This document shows positions 11,062-23,242 of a DNA stretch of 64,000 bases, in pieces. The translations under genes and the position numbers were made by a program. This DNA is from Haematobia irritans (Eukaryota; Arthropoda; Insecta; Diptera; Muscidae), in the NCBI RefSeq assembly GCF_050003625.1, contig NC_134398.1:74639635-74703634 (forward strand). The letters are read 5' to 3'. Under the pieces are notes generated by a model. That model was given only the letters and a program-made list of their open reading frames with translations, was not told the DNA's origin and searched no databases. The first letter of the stretch is position 1. Every line of letters starts with the position of its first letter.

Positions 11062-11583
11062 CCCCTGTATCGATGTGGTGTTCTAGAATATCTGTGCAGC
11101 CCAAACCATTCCTCTCAAATGAGGGGAATTCTAGAACTGCTTTATCTAGTTCGAGCTGCTGTTGCGGTGTTAACATGAGGAACTTAAAGTCGCTTTCTGG
11201 CACATCCGTGACAATCTCTGGCAGAGAGGGTATAATTTGTGGAGCCATTGCAAACTCCCGCCAAAAATCTACGCCCAAAAAGACCTCCTGACACAAACCG
11301 GGAACTAAATAAAAGACAATATCTTTTGTAACATTTTTGTAAATTACGGGGAGTGAACAAAACCCAACCACATTTTCTCTAACCCCGTTTGCTATGGATA
11401 TGGATGAACTTTTTCATTTGCAAGTTGTGTTCATTAACAAACGACATACAATTCTTGCCCAGAACCGAGGCGTTCGCTCCTGAATCCAACAAGCCTAGAA
11501 AAGATGTGCCCAAAATGGTTATCCTTGCAAAAGGACGACTATCATCCACATATGATGGTAGATTCTATCCTTTTTCTAAATAG
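11042..11583 (-). pseudogene. Gypsy element B: aspartic protease and linker to RT
   Basis: The minus strand at about 11583-11389 reads RPFARITILGTSFLGLLDSGANASVLGKN. The L-L-D-S-G-A core is the active site of retroviral-type aspartic proteases, which work as homodimers to process Gag-Pol. It then runs through VFYLVPGLCQEVFLGVDFW, the usual second half of the domain, and a linker (LTPQQQLELDKAVLEFPS) into the RT. One frameshift near 11385 separates the two halves. Confidence 0.75.
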
Positions 11584-12800
11584 TTTCCGTAACTTAAATC
11601 TTCTTCTACACTTTAAAATCTTATTCGAAGTAACGTTTACATTGTCGTTATACAAACTCTGAATGCTTACACATCCATCTCCTTTCGAAACATTCACATC
11701 CTCCGTAACTGATCCCTGATAAATACTAGGTGGTACTAACAATGTATCTCGTGTAACTATGGAGGATTGAAATGGGTTCATATCTACATTCGAGTCTATA
11801 CTTATGCCGGACTTGGTGGGAGTGCACGAGAAGAGCCGGTTTTTTCTCGCTCCCACTCGAGTTTCCCTGATGCTTATTAGGACACTTGGAAGTAGTCGTG
11901 CCCCTAAATCCACATTTATAAAAGAATAATTGTCTGACCTCATCAGTGCAATAAATGTATGAATGGCCGTAAGATAGGCAGTTCCAACATTGGATTCTGG
12001 AATAGTCTACCTTACGGGCTGGAATCTGTAATGCATCGACCTGAGGATCTTCTACATCCGCTGTATTGTCCGCCTCTGAATTACTATCATCGACCTGAAT
12101 CTCATTTATCCACCAGGGGACAAATTTCAGTGGATGATTCCTGTTATCACGTAACAACTCTTCCCCTTTACGTGCCATATCCCTTAACTCATCCAAAGAA
12201 CTCGGATTTGAATTAAATAGCATGAATTTCAAGTTCACGTTCAAATTGCGTTTCAAAATTTCTATTAAGGTTTTTTCGGTAAAGGGTTTACTAAGCCTTG
12301 AATTCATACTATGGAAATCATCATATGATTCTTTTTTATGTTGTTTGCGAAGTGGAATTCTTAGCGTAATGTCGTGGTCACTTTCAAGATTCCCGAATTC
12401 CTTAGTAATTGAATATTTCAAGGACTCGAAAGTAGCGCTGGGATTTTGCCGAATGAAATACCAATACCAGCTCTCCGCTTTACCACTCAACAAAACATGA
12501 AAATTTGCCATTAAATTATCGTATGAACAACTCATTTGTTGGCACAGTCTTTCGACCTTGAAAAGAAAATCAGATATAGGAGTGCTCCCATCAAACATAA
12601 TTTTCCATTCCTGTAGACGAATGCGTTTATTAGATGAATTAGAGTCCACTCTTTGGGGAGCATGTACCTCTCTATTCGAAGCTATATTGTGATTGCTTTG
12701 ACCCTGAATCTGACTACTTAGTGCCATGAAATCCCTTCGCAATTTCTGTACCTCATCCTGACTTTCTTTTAAGGCCTCCTGGAGAGACAAAATCAATGAA
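11584..12800 (-). pseudogene. Gypsy element B: gag with zinc-knuckle-like C-terminus
   Basis: The minus-strand frame from 12796 to 11726 encodes an N-terminal coiled-coil-like segment (LKESQDEVQKLRRDFMAL), a central retrotransposon gag domain (FDGSTPISDFLFKVERLC, LLSGKAESWYWYFIRQ, FESLKYSITKEFG) and a C-terminal cysteine-rich region, CWNCLSYGHSYIYC followed by CGFRGTTTSKCP. Gag packages the RNA. The end of the frame overlaps a second frame (11943-11542) leading toward the protease. The N-terminus is cut off at about 12800, where LOA copy 2 begins, so the 5' LTR and leader are missing. I do not recognise the exact family. Confidence 0.75.
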
Positions 12801-12802
12801 CA

Positions 12803-15113
12803 AAATCAATTGCTGTGGTCGGTTGCGCGAGCTATTGCTGTGGAAACAAAAGTCGTCCTCATACCTAAAGCAGGAAAAGCATCTCACTCGAGTGCGAAGG
12901 ATTTCCGACCAATCAGATTATCCTCATTCCTACTTAAGACCCTGGAGAGGATGATAGACATGTATCTTAGAACTAGCGTGGATTCAAGTTTGCTTTCGAA
13001 ACAACAGCATGCATACTCGAAGGGCAGGTCTACTGAGACCGCATTGCATTAACTAGTCAGCTTTATTGAAAGCTCACTATCTGTCAAAGAATACACAATA
13101 GTGGCGTTTCTAGACATCGAAGGGCCGTTCAATAATGTCCATCCGAGCTCGATATTAAATGGGCTGACAACTCTGAATGTTGATCCAGGTATACTTAGGC
13201 TGTTAGACGAACTTCTAATAAAGAGACGTATTTCAGCCACACTAGGGCAAACAAACATACAAAGGTATGTGAACAGAGGCACTCCTCAGGAGGAGTTCTA
13301 TCACCTCTTCTTTGGAATGTTGCTATAAACATCCTTCTGGTTTCCCTAGAAAAAGAAAGGATAAAAGTGGTGGTATACGCAGATGATGTGGCGCTAGCAG
13401 TCAGGGGAAAATTCCCATCCACAATAAGAGATATTATAGAGAGCGCTCCGGATGACTGAGAAATGGGCGAAAGATAATGATCTTGGTATAAATCCAGCAA
13501 AGACAGAACTAGTCATGTACTGCAAAGATCTCCCACGGTTAGGCCCATTTCCCTAAGGGGTACTGAAATTCCCTTTGTGCAAAATACCTTGGCGTTTTTT
13601 GAACAGGAAGCTGAATTTTGGGCTTAATATTGAAGAGAGGGCGAGAAAAGCCACGGTAGCTTTGTACTCGTGCAAAAAGGCAATAGGGAAAAAGTGGGGA
13701 TTAAAACCAAAAATTGTGCATTGGCTATACACGGCAGTAGTTAGACCTACAATACTATATGGTGTTGTAGTCTGGTGGCCGGCACTTCAGAAACCGACTT
13801 GTTTAGATAAAGTTCAGCGTATGGCGAGCTTATGTATCTCAGGCGCATTTAGTAAGACAGGAACAGACTCCCTCAATGTCATGCTACATCTATTGCCTTT
13901 AGATATTTTGGCCAAACAGTCAGCTGCAACAACGGCTGTGCGGTTGCGCGAGCTATTGCTTTGGTCGGAAAAAAATGTACGGTCATAGTTCGGTCCTCAA
14001 AGTAATGCCAGATGTGCCTAACGTAGTGGATTACACCCTGGCAAAACCACTTTTCGACAAAAAGTTATAAACTCTAAGTCCCAACAGTGAGGCGTGGTGT
14101 ACACAGACCCCGGGGAATAAAAGATATATAGATTTCTATACTGATGGCTCCAAATTGAATGGACGAGTGGGGTTCGGAGTATATTCTAAAAATCTGAAAA
14201 TTCGAAATAGCGAAAAGATTACCTAATCAGTGTAGAGTTTTTCAGGCTGAAATATTGGCAAGAAGAGAGGTGGTGAATTGGCTGAGAAGTAATGTTCCAA
14301 CAAATATTGGCATTAATATATACAGTCAACCTGCAATAAAATCCTTGGACCCTGTGTTCCTTAACTCGAAAACGGCCATAGACTGCCGCAAATCTCTCAA
14401 CGAGATGGCGGATCAGTACAATATTCACCTAATATGGGTGCCTGGCCATAGGAACATACCGGGGAACTGCGAAGCAGATGTGTTAGCAAGGCTAGGAACT
14501 ACCTTACATATTCCAGGGGAACTAGAATCTGTTGGTATGCCTCTGGCCACCTGCAAGCTCTTATTGCGTGAGAAGGCTGTTATGATGGCCAATATTCGAT
14601 GGGAGAATTGCAAGGGTTGTAACGACACCAAGCAAATATGGCCCCATTTAAACTTAAACCGCACACTAAATATGCTAGTGTTCTCAAGGCGTCAGATATC
14701 ACTCCTGATATCTGCTATAACGGATCGCTGCCTGATAGGCGAATTTGCAAAAACTATAGGTGCGAAGTATAATGACTATTGTATAAGCTGTCATGATGTG
14801 GAGGAAAAGGAGTCAATTAAACACCTCTTGTGTGAGTGTCCTGCTTTTTGTGTAAGGCGTAAGCGAATTTTAGGAGCATATAGCCTTAGATTACTGGCTG
14901 ACCTGCAAAACGTTAACTTAAGCAGTTTGTTAATGTTTTTGGAGCAATCTGGTTGGTTCCACAAAAGTAAATAGTAGAGAAGTTTCAGTGGTTAAGACTA
15001 GAAGTGCCCATATGTAATAGGTACTTTTAGTTAAATGTGATATCACAATGGACTGAATAGTCTAAGTGAGCCTGAAATTTAATCGGGCAGCCACTTTAAC
15101 CTAACCTAACCTA
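12803..15113 (+). pseudogene. LOA-clade retrotransposon copy 2 (5'-truncated, rearranged): RT and RNase H
   Basis: It opens with about 35 bases that belong near the end of the LOA RT (GGTTGCGCGAGCTAT) and are joined directly to the start of the RT (KVVLIPKAGKASHS at 12843), so its 5' part is rearranged. RT motifs follow in shifting frames: FRPIRLSSFLLKTLERM, HAYSKGRSTETALH, VAFLDIEGPFNNVHPSS, the YADDVALAV block at 13370-13400, and the thumb LYSCKKAIGKKWGLKPKIVHWLYTAVVRP. RNase H runs about 14000-14600 (TDGSKLNG, HNIHLIWVPGHRNIPGNCEADVLARLG), then SCHDVEEKESIKHLLCECP. The ORF stops at 14974 and the 3' UTR ends in (CCTAA)3 at about 15099-15113. Multiple frameshifts make it dead. Confidence 0.85.
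15099..15113 (+). repeat. LOA copy 2 3' terminus: three CCTAA repeats
   Basis: The element ends in three CCTAA units after CTTTAA. The same tail closes the other LOA copies at 19520 and 39930, so it defines the 3' end of the family. Confidence 0.85.
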
Positions 15114-15147
15114 AGTTGTTGGGGTGATCAGGATAAGGATGTCGGAT
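15114..15147 (-). pseudogene. Jockey B: short ORF2 3' fragment left of LOA copy 3
   Basis: These 34 bases match Jockey C ORF2 at about 29844-29885 (GTTGTTGGGGTGATCA against GCTGTTAGGGTGATCA). They end in ATGTCGGAT, which is repeated at 19522-19530 where Jockey B resumes. So LOA copy 3 is inserted in Jockey B here. On the left it abuts LOA copy 2, so the rest of the Jockey B 3' end is lost. Confidence 0.75.
15139..15147. repeat. Target-site duplication of LOA copy 3 (left)
   Basis: ATGTCGGAT here and at 19522-19530, flanking LOA copy 3 inside Jockey B. Nine bases is a usual length for LINE target duplications. Confidence 0.8.
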
Positions 15148-15268
15148 TCATTCTATTTCATCCTATTCAACCGTCGAACGGAACGGACGTTTTTTTTTAG
15201 TAGGTACCTATTCTCATCGTAATAGGAACCTACTAAGAATTTCAAGTGTGTTGGGATATTGAGCCACC

Positions 15269-16446
15269 ATGCAGCGAAATTCAAAGTCATCCACTGGGTT
15301 GCTAACTTCAGGGCCCAGTGGACGGGTATCGACTGTAGTTATAAATTTGGGCAATGACCAAGAGTTAGGCCCAATTAGTCGACCTGTAGACGGATCGACA
15401 GGTGGCGACACTCTGACAAGTCGAACTTTTTCTAAGGTAACGACATCAAAAGTATGTAATCCCTCACGAAAGAGATTCAAGGAACGCAGAAATGCTTTGT
15501 TTATCATAAAGAAGTTAGGATCAGTCGACCCAAGCGCGCTGTCTGCTAAACAAAGCGATTCCTTAAAATGGGCTCAAGGAGTTCTTGAGACTGGAAAGGA
15601 GGGAACGATCACCGGATGAGCTGCCATCCTCCAAAAGGGATCAAAGATCGTTTGCCTCAGTTGCTAAAGACAGCCTTGTGATGGCTATCATTAATAAAGG
15701 AGCCTTGGACGGTATGATTCCAAAGCAAAAATGGGGGAAATTGAGAATGCTTTGTCTATCGTCTACTCACAGGTGCTGGAAATGTTTCCCGTCCCAGATC
15801 CTCGACACCAAGAGACTGGTTTGTATCAAGGACGATTTAAGCTAGTCGCATTGGAGGACCAGAGGTCTATAGAATGTTTTAAAGCTGCTCTGATACTAAT
15901 TGGTGAAGTTTGGGAAGGAGCAGCTCTAGAGTTAGTCGAGAAGAAAAACATACCGGCTACATCTAGAGCACATGCGTGGATACCTGCAAACCCTTATGAA
16001 CCTGAATTTATTTTAAATAGGCTGAAACGATGCAATCTAGATCTTCCAACAGCTGATGAAGTGGATGGACCAAGACGGCATGCAGTGTTTATGTTGAACA
16101 CTCAGTCTTTGCCACATCTAGCAAAGTCGCATGGCCGTGTATGTTATGGCTTTCATTATATCCAAATGAAGGTATATAAAAACGATCAGCTAAAGGATTC
16201 AAAAATTGACAAGCCTCTGTCTGAATCAGAAGTAAGCGGATCCTCTTGCGAAGTCGAGGGAGATACCTAAGTTGAAGACATGGATAGAACCGTATGCGTG
16301 AGGAGGTTTCTACTGCCTCAGAACTCACCAAAGTTGAACCTATGGTTATTGCGAGAGTCACCGAGATCTCTGAAGAGGACATTCTTGATGACTATATTGA
16401 AGCGGCTGATGTGACGGTTGTTGAAAATCTCGACGGATCCTCCAGA
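15269..16446 (+). pseudogene. LOA copy 3 ORF1 (DUF4780-like protein)
   Basis: The start is ATG 15269 in a good context (CCACCATG), 121 bases from the inferred 5' end. The first 117 codons (MQRNSKSSTGLL...) are open, then a one-base shift near 15600 moves the reading to RSPDELPSSKRDQRSFASVAKD and a second shift near 15740 to the conserved domain at 15750-16270 (GRFKLVALEDQRSIECFKAALILIGEVWEGAALELV, HAWIPANP, VCYGFHYIQMKVYKNDQ). This matches what I know as DUF4780, a domain of LOA-type ORF1 proteins with a probable RNA-binding or chaperone role. The frame would end near 16446, just before the ORF2 start. Confidence 0.75.
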
Positions 16447-17330
16447 TAAATCTCCATCATTGTAAGGCTGCATGTGCTGCCTTAAAAGTTCTCCTGATGA
16501 AAGGGGACATTGGCATAGTTCTTATTCAAGAACCCTATGTTTATAGAAACAAAATATGTGAATTAAGTACTCCGGGGATCAAACTATTGCAGTATACTGG
16601 TAATGATGTAAATCGAGCCTGTACAATTGCTAAAAACGAGCTCAACTTGTTTTTGCGTACTTCAATGTGCAATGCAGACACGGTCGTTACCAATTTAGAA
16701 ATAGCCAAATGCAAATATTGGGTATCTTCGGTCTACATGGGACATGACAGGGAGATGCCTCCATGTGCCTTTAAGACCTTAGGCAAGGAGTCACTGAAAA
16801 CAAAGACGAAACTCATTATGGGATGCGATGCGAATGCGCATCATAGTATATGGGGAGGTAGTGATACTAATGCAAGAGGAGAGTCGCTAATAGAGTTTAT
16901 TTTGCGTACAAATCTGGTAGTTTGCAACAAGGGAGATGCCCCAGCCTTTGTCACTAACAACAGGCAAGAGGCTTTGGACATCACCTTGGCCTCGCAAGAA
17001 CTGAATGAAATTCTATCTGAGTGGCAGGTTTTAAGTGATCACAGCTTCTCAGGTCATCGCTACATCAGTTTCAAATTTGATGTTCATACCACCAAGACCA
17101 TATTTCCGCCCGAGGCTTCCAGACTATGGACGGTTCTAGCATTGACCGCTCCAGGTTTCATTAAAACATCGGAGGGCAATTGGACAACGTCCAGTGAGGA
17201 GACGCTGGAGGTACATTGGACACACATTTTCCTGGAAATCAGACGGTTGAACCAGGTTCTGGCGGTGCAACAGTGGCTCAGCGGTCGTTTCCTATCAAGG
17301 AAATTGTATCGGAATCTAGGATAAGATGGG
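16447..17330 (+). pseudogene. LOA copy 3 ORF2: endonuclease domain and deleted linker
   Basis: ORF2 begins around 16447 with QINLHHCKAACAALKVL and continues as MKGDIGIVLIQEPYVY (16497 on), the metal-binding Glu segment of APE-type endonucleases. Further on come SSVYMGHDREMP, GCDANAHHSIWGGSDTN (catalytic Asp-Asn pair) and HSFSGHRYISF, where the conserved SDH has become SGH. This enzyme nicks the target to prime reverse transcription; loss of that Asp would weaken it. Right after FPPEASRLW the sequence jumps to GFIKTSEGNW, a deletion of about 380 bases compared with copy 4. Confidence 0.8.
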
Positions 17331-18390
17331 CGTTAAATAGCTTTGGACCAGTTAAATACAAGCAGTACCTGACAAAATTATCCCCTGGTTGTCGCCGATA
17401 TATAAAGGATCATATATATCCCAGGAAAGTGGAGGGAAACAAAAGTCGTTTTCATACCTAAAGCGGGAAAAGCCTCTCACTCGAGGGTGAAGGATTTCCG
17501 ACCAAACAGCTTATCCTCATTCCTACTTAAGACTCTGGAGAGTATGATAGATATTTATCTTAGAACTAGCATCGATTCAAGTTTGTTCTCGAAACGACAG
17601 CATGCATACTCGAAGGGCAGGTCTATTGAGACCGCATTACATGAACTAGTCAGCTATATTGAAAGCTCACTATCTAGACATCGAAGGGCCGTTCAATAAT
17701 GTCCATCCGAGCTCGATATTAAATGGACTGACAACTCTGAATGTTGATCCATGTATACTTAGGCTGTTAGACGAACTTCTAAAGAAGAGACGTACTTCAG
17801 CCACACTAGGACAAGCAAACATACAAAGGTATGTGAACAGAGGTACTCCCCAAGGAGGAGTTCTATCACCTCTTCTATATGTTGCTATAAACAACCTTCT
17901 GGTTTCCCTAGAAAAAGAAAGGATAAAAGCGGTGGCATATGCAGATGATGTGGCGCTAGCAGTCAGGGGAAAATTCCCATCAACAGTTAGAGATATTATA
18001 CAGAGAGCCCTCCGGATGACTGAGAAATGGGCGAAAGACAATGGTCTTGGGGTAAATCCTGCAAAGACAGAACTACTCATGTACTGCAAAGATCGCAAAA
18101 CACCCATTTCCTTAGTGGGTACTGAAATTCCCTTTGGTGAGTGTGCAAAATACCTTGGCGTTATTTCGGACAGCAAGCTGAACTTTAAGTTTAATATTGA
18201 AGAAAGGGCGAGAAAAGCAACGGTAGCTTTGTACTCGTGCAAAAAGGCAATAGGAAAAAGTGGAGACTAAAACCAAAAATTGTGCATTGGCTATACACGG
18301 CAGTGGTTAGATCTAAAATGCTATATGGTGTTGTAGTCTGGTGGACGGCACTTCACCAGCCAACAAGTTTAGACAAATTCCCTTAATGTC
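17331..18390 (+). pseudogene. LOA copy 3 ORF2: reverse transcriptase
   Basis: RT motifs lie in two main frames: FRPNSLSSFLLKTLESM and HAYSKGRSIETALHELVSY at 17487-17690, then DIEGPFNNVHPSSILNGL, GTPQGGVLSPLL and YADDVALAVRGKF at 17659-18000, and the thumb LGVISDSKLNFKFNIEERARKATVALYSCKKA to 18270. A short deletion near 17675 removes the residues between SSLS and DIEG. The YADD active site is present. The frame is broken at 18270 and again before RNase H. Confidence 0.8.
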
Positions 18391-19400
18391 ATGCTGCATC
18401 TATTGCCTTTAGAAATTATGGCCAAACAGTCAGCTTCAACAACGGCGTGCGGTTGCGCGAGCTATCGCTGTGGTCGGAAAAAAAGATACGGTCACAGTTC
18501 GGTCCTCAAACTAATGCCAGATTTGCCTAACGTAGTGGATTACACTTTGGCGAGTCCACTTTTCAACAAAAAGTTTGAGACTCTAATACCCAACAATGAG
18601 GCGTGGTGCACACAGACCACGGGGAATAAAGAATATATAGATTTCTACACTGATGGCTTCAAATTGGATGGACACTTGGGTTTCGGAGTATATTCTAATG
18701 ATCTTGAACTTCGAATAGCGAAAAGATTACCTAATCACTGTAGTGTTTTTCAGGCTGAAATATTAGCAATAAGAGAGGTGGCGAATTGGCTGTGGGCATT
18801 AATATATACTCAGACAGTCAACATGCAATAAAATCCTTGGACTCTGTGTTCCTCAACTCGAAAACGGTCATCGACTGCCGCAAATTTCTCAATAAGATGG
18901 CTGAGCAGTACAATATTCACCTAATATATGGGTGCTGGCCATAGGAACATACCGGGGAACTGTGAAGCGGATGAGTTGGCAAGGCTAGGGATTACCTTAC
19001 ATATTCCAGGGGAACTAGAATCTGTTGGTATGCCCCTGGCTACCTGCAAGCTCATGCTGCGTGAGAAGGCTGTTATGATGGCAAATTTTCGATGGGAGAA
19101 TTGTAAGGGCTGTAACTAGATATGCTAGTGCTCTCGAGACGGCAGATATCACTTCTGATATCTGCTATAACGGGTCGCTGCCTGATATGCGATTTTGCAA
19201 AACTATAGGCTCGAAGTATAATGACTATTGTATGAGCTGTCATGATGCGGAGGAAAAGGAATCAATTAAACATCTCTTGTGTGAGTGTCCTGCTTTTTGT
19301 GTAAGGCGTAAGCGAATTTTAGAAGCATATAGTTCAGATTACTGGCGGATCTGGAAAATGTTAACTTAAGCAGTCTGCTAATGTTTTGGGAACAATCTGG
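18391..19400 (+). pseudogene. LOA copy 3 ORF2: RNase H and C-terminal cysteine motif
   Basis: It reads YIDFYTDGFKLDGHLGFGVY (catalytic Asp; Ser of TDGSK replaced by Phe), QAEILAIREVANWL (Glu), then a deletion and frameshift before the second Asp. GAGHRNIPGNCEADELARLG resumes at 18928 and SCHDAEEKESIKHLLCECPAF at 19187. The CHD...CEC motif after RNase H is a conserved cysteine-rich tail in this family. A deletion near 19117 removes CNDTKQIWPHLN. Confidence 0.8.
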
Positions 19401-19502
19401 TTGCTTTAACAAAGAAAATATGTAATATGTACTTTTAGTTAATGTGGTATCACAATGGACGGAATAGTCTAATTGAGCCTGAATCTTAATCGGGCTGCCA
19501 CT

Positions 19503-19521
19503 TTAACCTAACCTAACCTAA
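19503..19521 (+). repeat. LOA copy 3 3' terminus (CCTAA)3
   Basis: CTTTAA followed by three CCTAA units and one A, then the right target duplication at 19522-19530. Confidence 0.85.
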
Positions 19522-21630
19522 ATGTCGGATCCCAATATCCACCAAAAAGCAGTCGATCCAGGCAGTCGATCCAGGATACCACTTTTCCTATAGATGGTCG
19601 TGAGAGAAGGACCTACATAGTGCCCCAACTGCCCATCCCACCGGGCTGTCAAACTACTTTCATACACACGAATCCTCTCCATCTGGCGAGAGGAAATGTC
19701 ATACCAAACTAGGTACCCATACGCCAAAGTCGGGCGGACTACCTGTCGGTATATGGCCATTTTGACCCCCCTACACAGACCTCTTCTCGACCTCAATATC
19801 TCAAAATGTCTCAAGAAGCTCAGGTCTTCGTCAAATGTGACTCCTAGGTACCTCAGAGTGCCCCTATTTACCACAGTCCCACCTGACACCGAAATCGAGG
19901 CACAAAACTCCTGGCATTCCTATAGAGTCGACGTCTCCTCCCCTGAATATTATGGACTGACACTTATCAATATTCAGTCTTAGTAGTCCACTAATATGAC
20001 CAAGTATCCCCTTATCATGCTCTGGGCCGTCCTCGCCCTCGGGTGCGACGATGTGACCAAAATGTCATCCGTAATCCTAAACCAAAACCTGCAGCCCTTC
20101 AGGCGGCCCAGGTATATCCGCAAGGTACAGATTATACAGGACAGGTCCCAACACAGAACCCTGTGGAACCCTTGTAGTCACCAATCGCTGACTAGATATA
20201 GCATATCCAACGCTCACAGTGAATGATCTACCCCTGAGGTAATCCTCCACCAAGCCGTAAATCTGTTACTCAAACCCATAGGCACGCTTCTTACTGACAA
20301 TCCCATTTTGCCACACGGTATCAAAGGCCAGACTCACGGCTATGGTGGCACTGCGAGCGTTGAATCCACCAATAATCCTTTCGGTCAAGAGCTTCAGAGC
20401 GTGGGTAGTCGAAGTCGCCCACCTAAAGCCGAACTGCTCATCCCTCAGTATATTCCTATCCTCAATACCCATCGCAATTCACTCCAGCATGAAAATCTCC
20501 AACAGTTTTCCGATTCTGAAGAGCAAGGATATGGGTCTATAGCTCCTGAGGTCCTTAGGGTCCTTACCGGGTTTCAGTACAGGCACTACCTTCGATCTCC
20601 TCCACACTCTAGGATAATAGCCCAAATTGAAGCAGTGGTTAAAACTAACCGCCAGGAAGTTCCACGTCCTCATTTCCGTCCGTTTAAGTATAAAATTTGG
20701 TACCTCATCCTCCCCATCACTCCTCTTGCCATTCAGGCGTTTCAGAACAGCCCCAACATCACTAGGTCCAACTAAATGTGTACGTCCGTTTCCTCTCAAC
20801 AATCCGTCCGCCGTCATACACGGAAAAAGTCAACAAATGGACTATTCCGGTCCTCAATCCCATGAGGAATACCACTAGGGCCTCCTCCCTGTCCACTGTC
20901 ACATTTCTGTCCGTCGGCAATCTATATCTGTCAAATCCTTCCGCCATAAGGTCATTAAACATTCTAAGACGAATTGACTTAAAGTCATATACCAGCTTCG
21001 GAGTGCTAGTCTCGAGTGTTCAAAACACACAAACTAACACAACCGCCCTGTGATCTGACTCATAGTCCCGTAAAATTCTGTCCCATATCAACTACAGTCA
21101 CCCCAACAGTCGTCATAAAAATGTCAATATATGATTCACACGCCATAGTCTGTCTCGTAGGTACACACGTCGGTCTAGTCCCCAGATTAGGGCTTACCCT
21201 CAACTCTCCCTAAGAGTCCTGCTTGGCATTCAGATCCCCCCTATCATAGCATCGTGAGTGTCAACTATACCTGACAAAATGTTCAGGTTCTTACTCGGCG
21301 GCCGATATAGTGATACGAAATACATTATACCACCCCCAGCACACCTAGCCCTAAAAATCGTGCCCTCTAATGCCGTGGCGCCAAATGGGACCTGCTCTCC
21401 CTTTATAGTCTCCCTCACAAAAACAACTGTACCCCTCCCCTTCTAGCCAATCTGTTCTGTCTGTACGATTTATAAACCTCAATTCTATATTATGTCTATC
21501 ACTCAGCATATGTTCTGCCAAAAGCAGGATGTCCGGACTATTCTCCTCCACAAATCTCGGAAGATAGTATTTCTTGTTTCGAGATACTACAGAGCTCACA
21601 TTAATAAAAAATACACTTATATCTATCCAT
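19522..21630 (-). pseudogene. Jockey B ORF2 (endonuclease and RT), decayed
   Basis: ORF2 starts at ATG 21630, overlapping the ORF1 stop by eight bases (ATGGATAG). An extra T shifts the frame before codon 10. The endonuclease reads RFVEENSPDILLLAEHML and, in other frames, on to about 21050. The RT region at 20817-20479 reads SDVGAVLKRLNGKRSDGEDEVPNFILKRTE, SKVVPVLKPGKDPKDLRSYRPISLLFRIGKLLE, then NILRDEQFGFRWATSTTHAL and SLAFDTVWQNG (20472-20266). The catalytic YADD has decayed to TDD (about 20055). The thumb is at 19889-19700 (GTLRYLGVTFDEDLSF, MAIYRQVVRPTLAYGYLVWY). At least five frameshifts are present. Confidence 0.8.
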
Positions 21631-23190
21631 CAATACCAGGAGTGAAGAATAGTCCAAACAGGCCGCGAATCTTCTCGTCATCCGTCCTCATCTGTCCAAA
21701 ATTCACCGCATACCTCGATACCTTTCTCATACAGGTTATGAAATCACCACCCAATAATCTCTTACACTCACCATCAAACATACGCATATTTTCAACCACT
21801 CTGATCGCCAAGTCACCCTGTGGTCGCATATTATTCGCCATTCGTCCTTGACCACGAGCCACACTCGCAAAAGTCCCAACTTCCCCACCTACAACAATAG
21901 GAGGAGGCGGTGGCGGCTGTGGTCGCACCACGCCTCCTCGGACCGGGGCTCTACGAATCCTCTCCATCTCCTTCTTCTCCCTCATTCTTTCCAAAAGTTC
22001 AATCCTTTTCGGGCAGTCCATAGCACTAGCCACACGTCTCTCAATCTTACATTTTTTACAGAAAGTAGGCTTGCCCGCTTTACCTACAACCTGCCCAGTA
22101 ACCGTTTCTAACGAAATACTCTCCTGGTCCCAACTGTCAGGTTCCGGCAATTAACAATTCCCCGCACCATGAGGCCTGTCACACTTGACACATCTGTAGC
22201 TCATCGAACAGTTCACAGAGACGTGCCCATAACGCTGACAGTTATAGCACTGTATAAGTCCTCCTCTCGAGTTCTTCTCAATGGTCAGCCTGCATCTATC
22301 TATGAATTCTATTTTGTGGAATCCCCTTATATCAGAGTCATTCGAAAGTCGAATAACCCACCTGTCACCCAACAACTTGGTGATACCCACAATCCCAATA
22401 CTCAAACCAGTGGCAAGCAAAAATCTCTTTACTTCGTCCTCGTGCTAAACTGTCCGTTAATCATTAAATTATGAGGTCTCACTTCCCTTGGCGTGTGCGT
22501 ATAAGAGTCCCAACCCCTGTCCTTCAGAAACACAATAGTCTTAGCATGGTCTTCTACTTTAGTCAATTTCAGATTCATCAAATTTCTATTCATTATTTTC
22601 AAAGAAAACGATTTATGACCTCAATGTCTCTCCAAACCTCTAGTAAGGTCCCTAACATTTGAACCATATACTTTAATAATAGGTGGGCTGACCTTACCTT
22701 TTCTATTATTGTTGCCAATTTGATTTCCCTTGGTGTTTTCTTCAGCTGTCATTCGTCCTAGCTGTTGTTTTTCATTCTCCACTGTTTTTTCTTGAACGGC
22801 TTTTTCTTTCTTCTCCTCTATTCCCTTTATTAGTATTAGTAGTGGAATAGCATCCTTGCTTCTATCTATCGTTGCCTGCAGTGCAACAAACTCGCTCGTC
22901 TCCATCGCCGTACTGAGAGATTCGGCTGTCTCAGTCGCCCAGTTATCTAATTGTTGTTGTTGTACAATAGAACCATTTTCAGCCAAAGGAGGCAATTGTA
23001 AATTAATACTAAAATTGCCATCAGTTAATGTAAGCTCTTCATTTATTTTGACAAGCTCTTCTATTCTTGCAAGATCTATTTGATAATCTTTACGCATGGC
23101 ATCGAGCTGCTTGCTTAATGTTTCGATATCCACTGCTGCTTTTATCGATTCATAATAGTCCCCAGATGATTCGGACGATTTGCCTTTTTT
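21623..23190 (-). pseudogene. Jockey B ORF1, C-terminal part (PRE_C2HC-like region and CCHC knuckles)
   Basis: The minus strand from about 23190 reads GKSSESSGDYYESIK, then a coiled-coil-like stretch (DIETLSKQLDAMRKDYQIDLARIEELVKINEEL) to SPPIIKVYGSNVRDLTRGLERH at 22621. After a broken stretch, 22420-22151 reads the hydrophobic GLSIGIVGITKLLGDRWVIRLSND segment and two knuckles, CYNCQRYGHVSVNC and CVKCDRPHGAGNC, and 22150-21623 a third (CKKCKIERRVASAMDC), a proline run (PQPPPPPPIVV) and a C-terminal domain ending at the stop 21623-21625. ORF1 binds the element RNA. An internal stop separates the second and third knuckles. Confidence 0.8.
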
Positions 23191-23192
23191 CC

Positions 23193-23194
23193 TT

Positions 23195-23225
<31 letters not shown>
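23193..23225 (-). repeat. CR1 3' tail, (AAAT)n on the element strand
   Basis: About eight tetranucleotide units (TTTA on the plus strand) directly after a 3' UTR of about 20 bases. CR1-group LINEs usually end in short tandem repeats instead of poly(A). Confidence 0.85.
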
Positions 23226-23226
<1 letters not shown>

Positions 23227-23242
23227 GTCTACAGACTACCAC

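Larger units (their letters stand above)
15148..19521 (+). mobile_element. LOA-clade non-LTR retrotransposon copy 3 (near full length, internally deleted)
   Basis: A 4.37-kb element bounded by the 9-base repeat ATGTCGGAT. It has a 121-base 5' UTR, ORF1 with a DUF4780-like domain, ORF2 with APE-type endonuclease, RT and RNase H, and a (CCTAA)3 3' end. It keeps the 5' end that copies 1, 2 and 4 lack. RNase H plus this ORF1 type point to the LOA clade. About 380 bases between endonuclease and RT are deleted relative to copy 4, and frameshifts break both ORFs. Confidence 0.85.

Noticed and set aside
15099..15113. Interpreting (CCTAA)3 as a telomere
   Set aside because: Only three units, always at LOA 3' ends and followed by other sequence.
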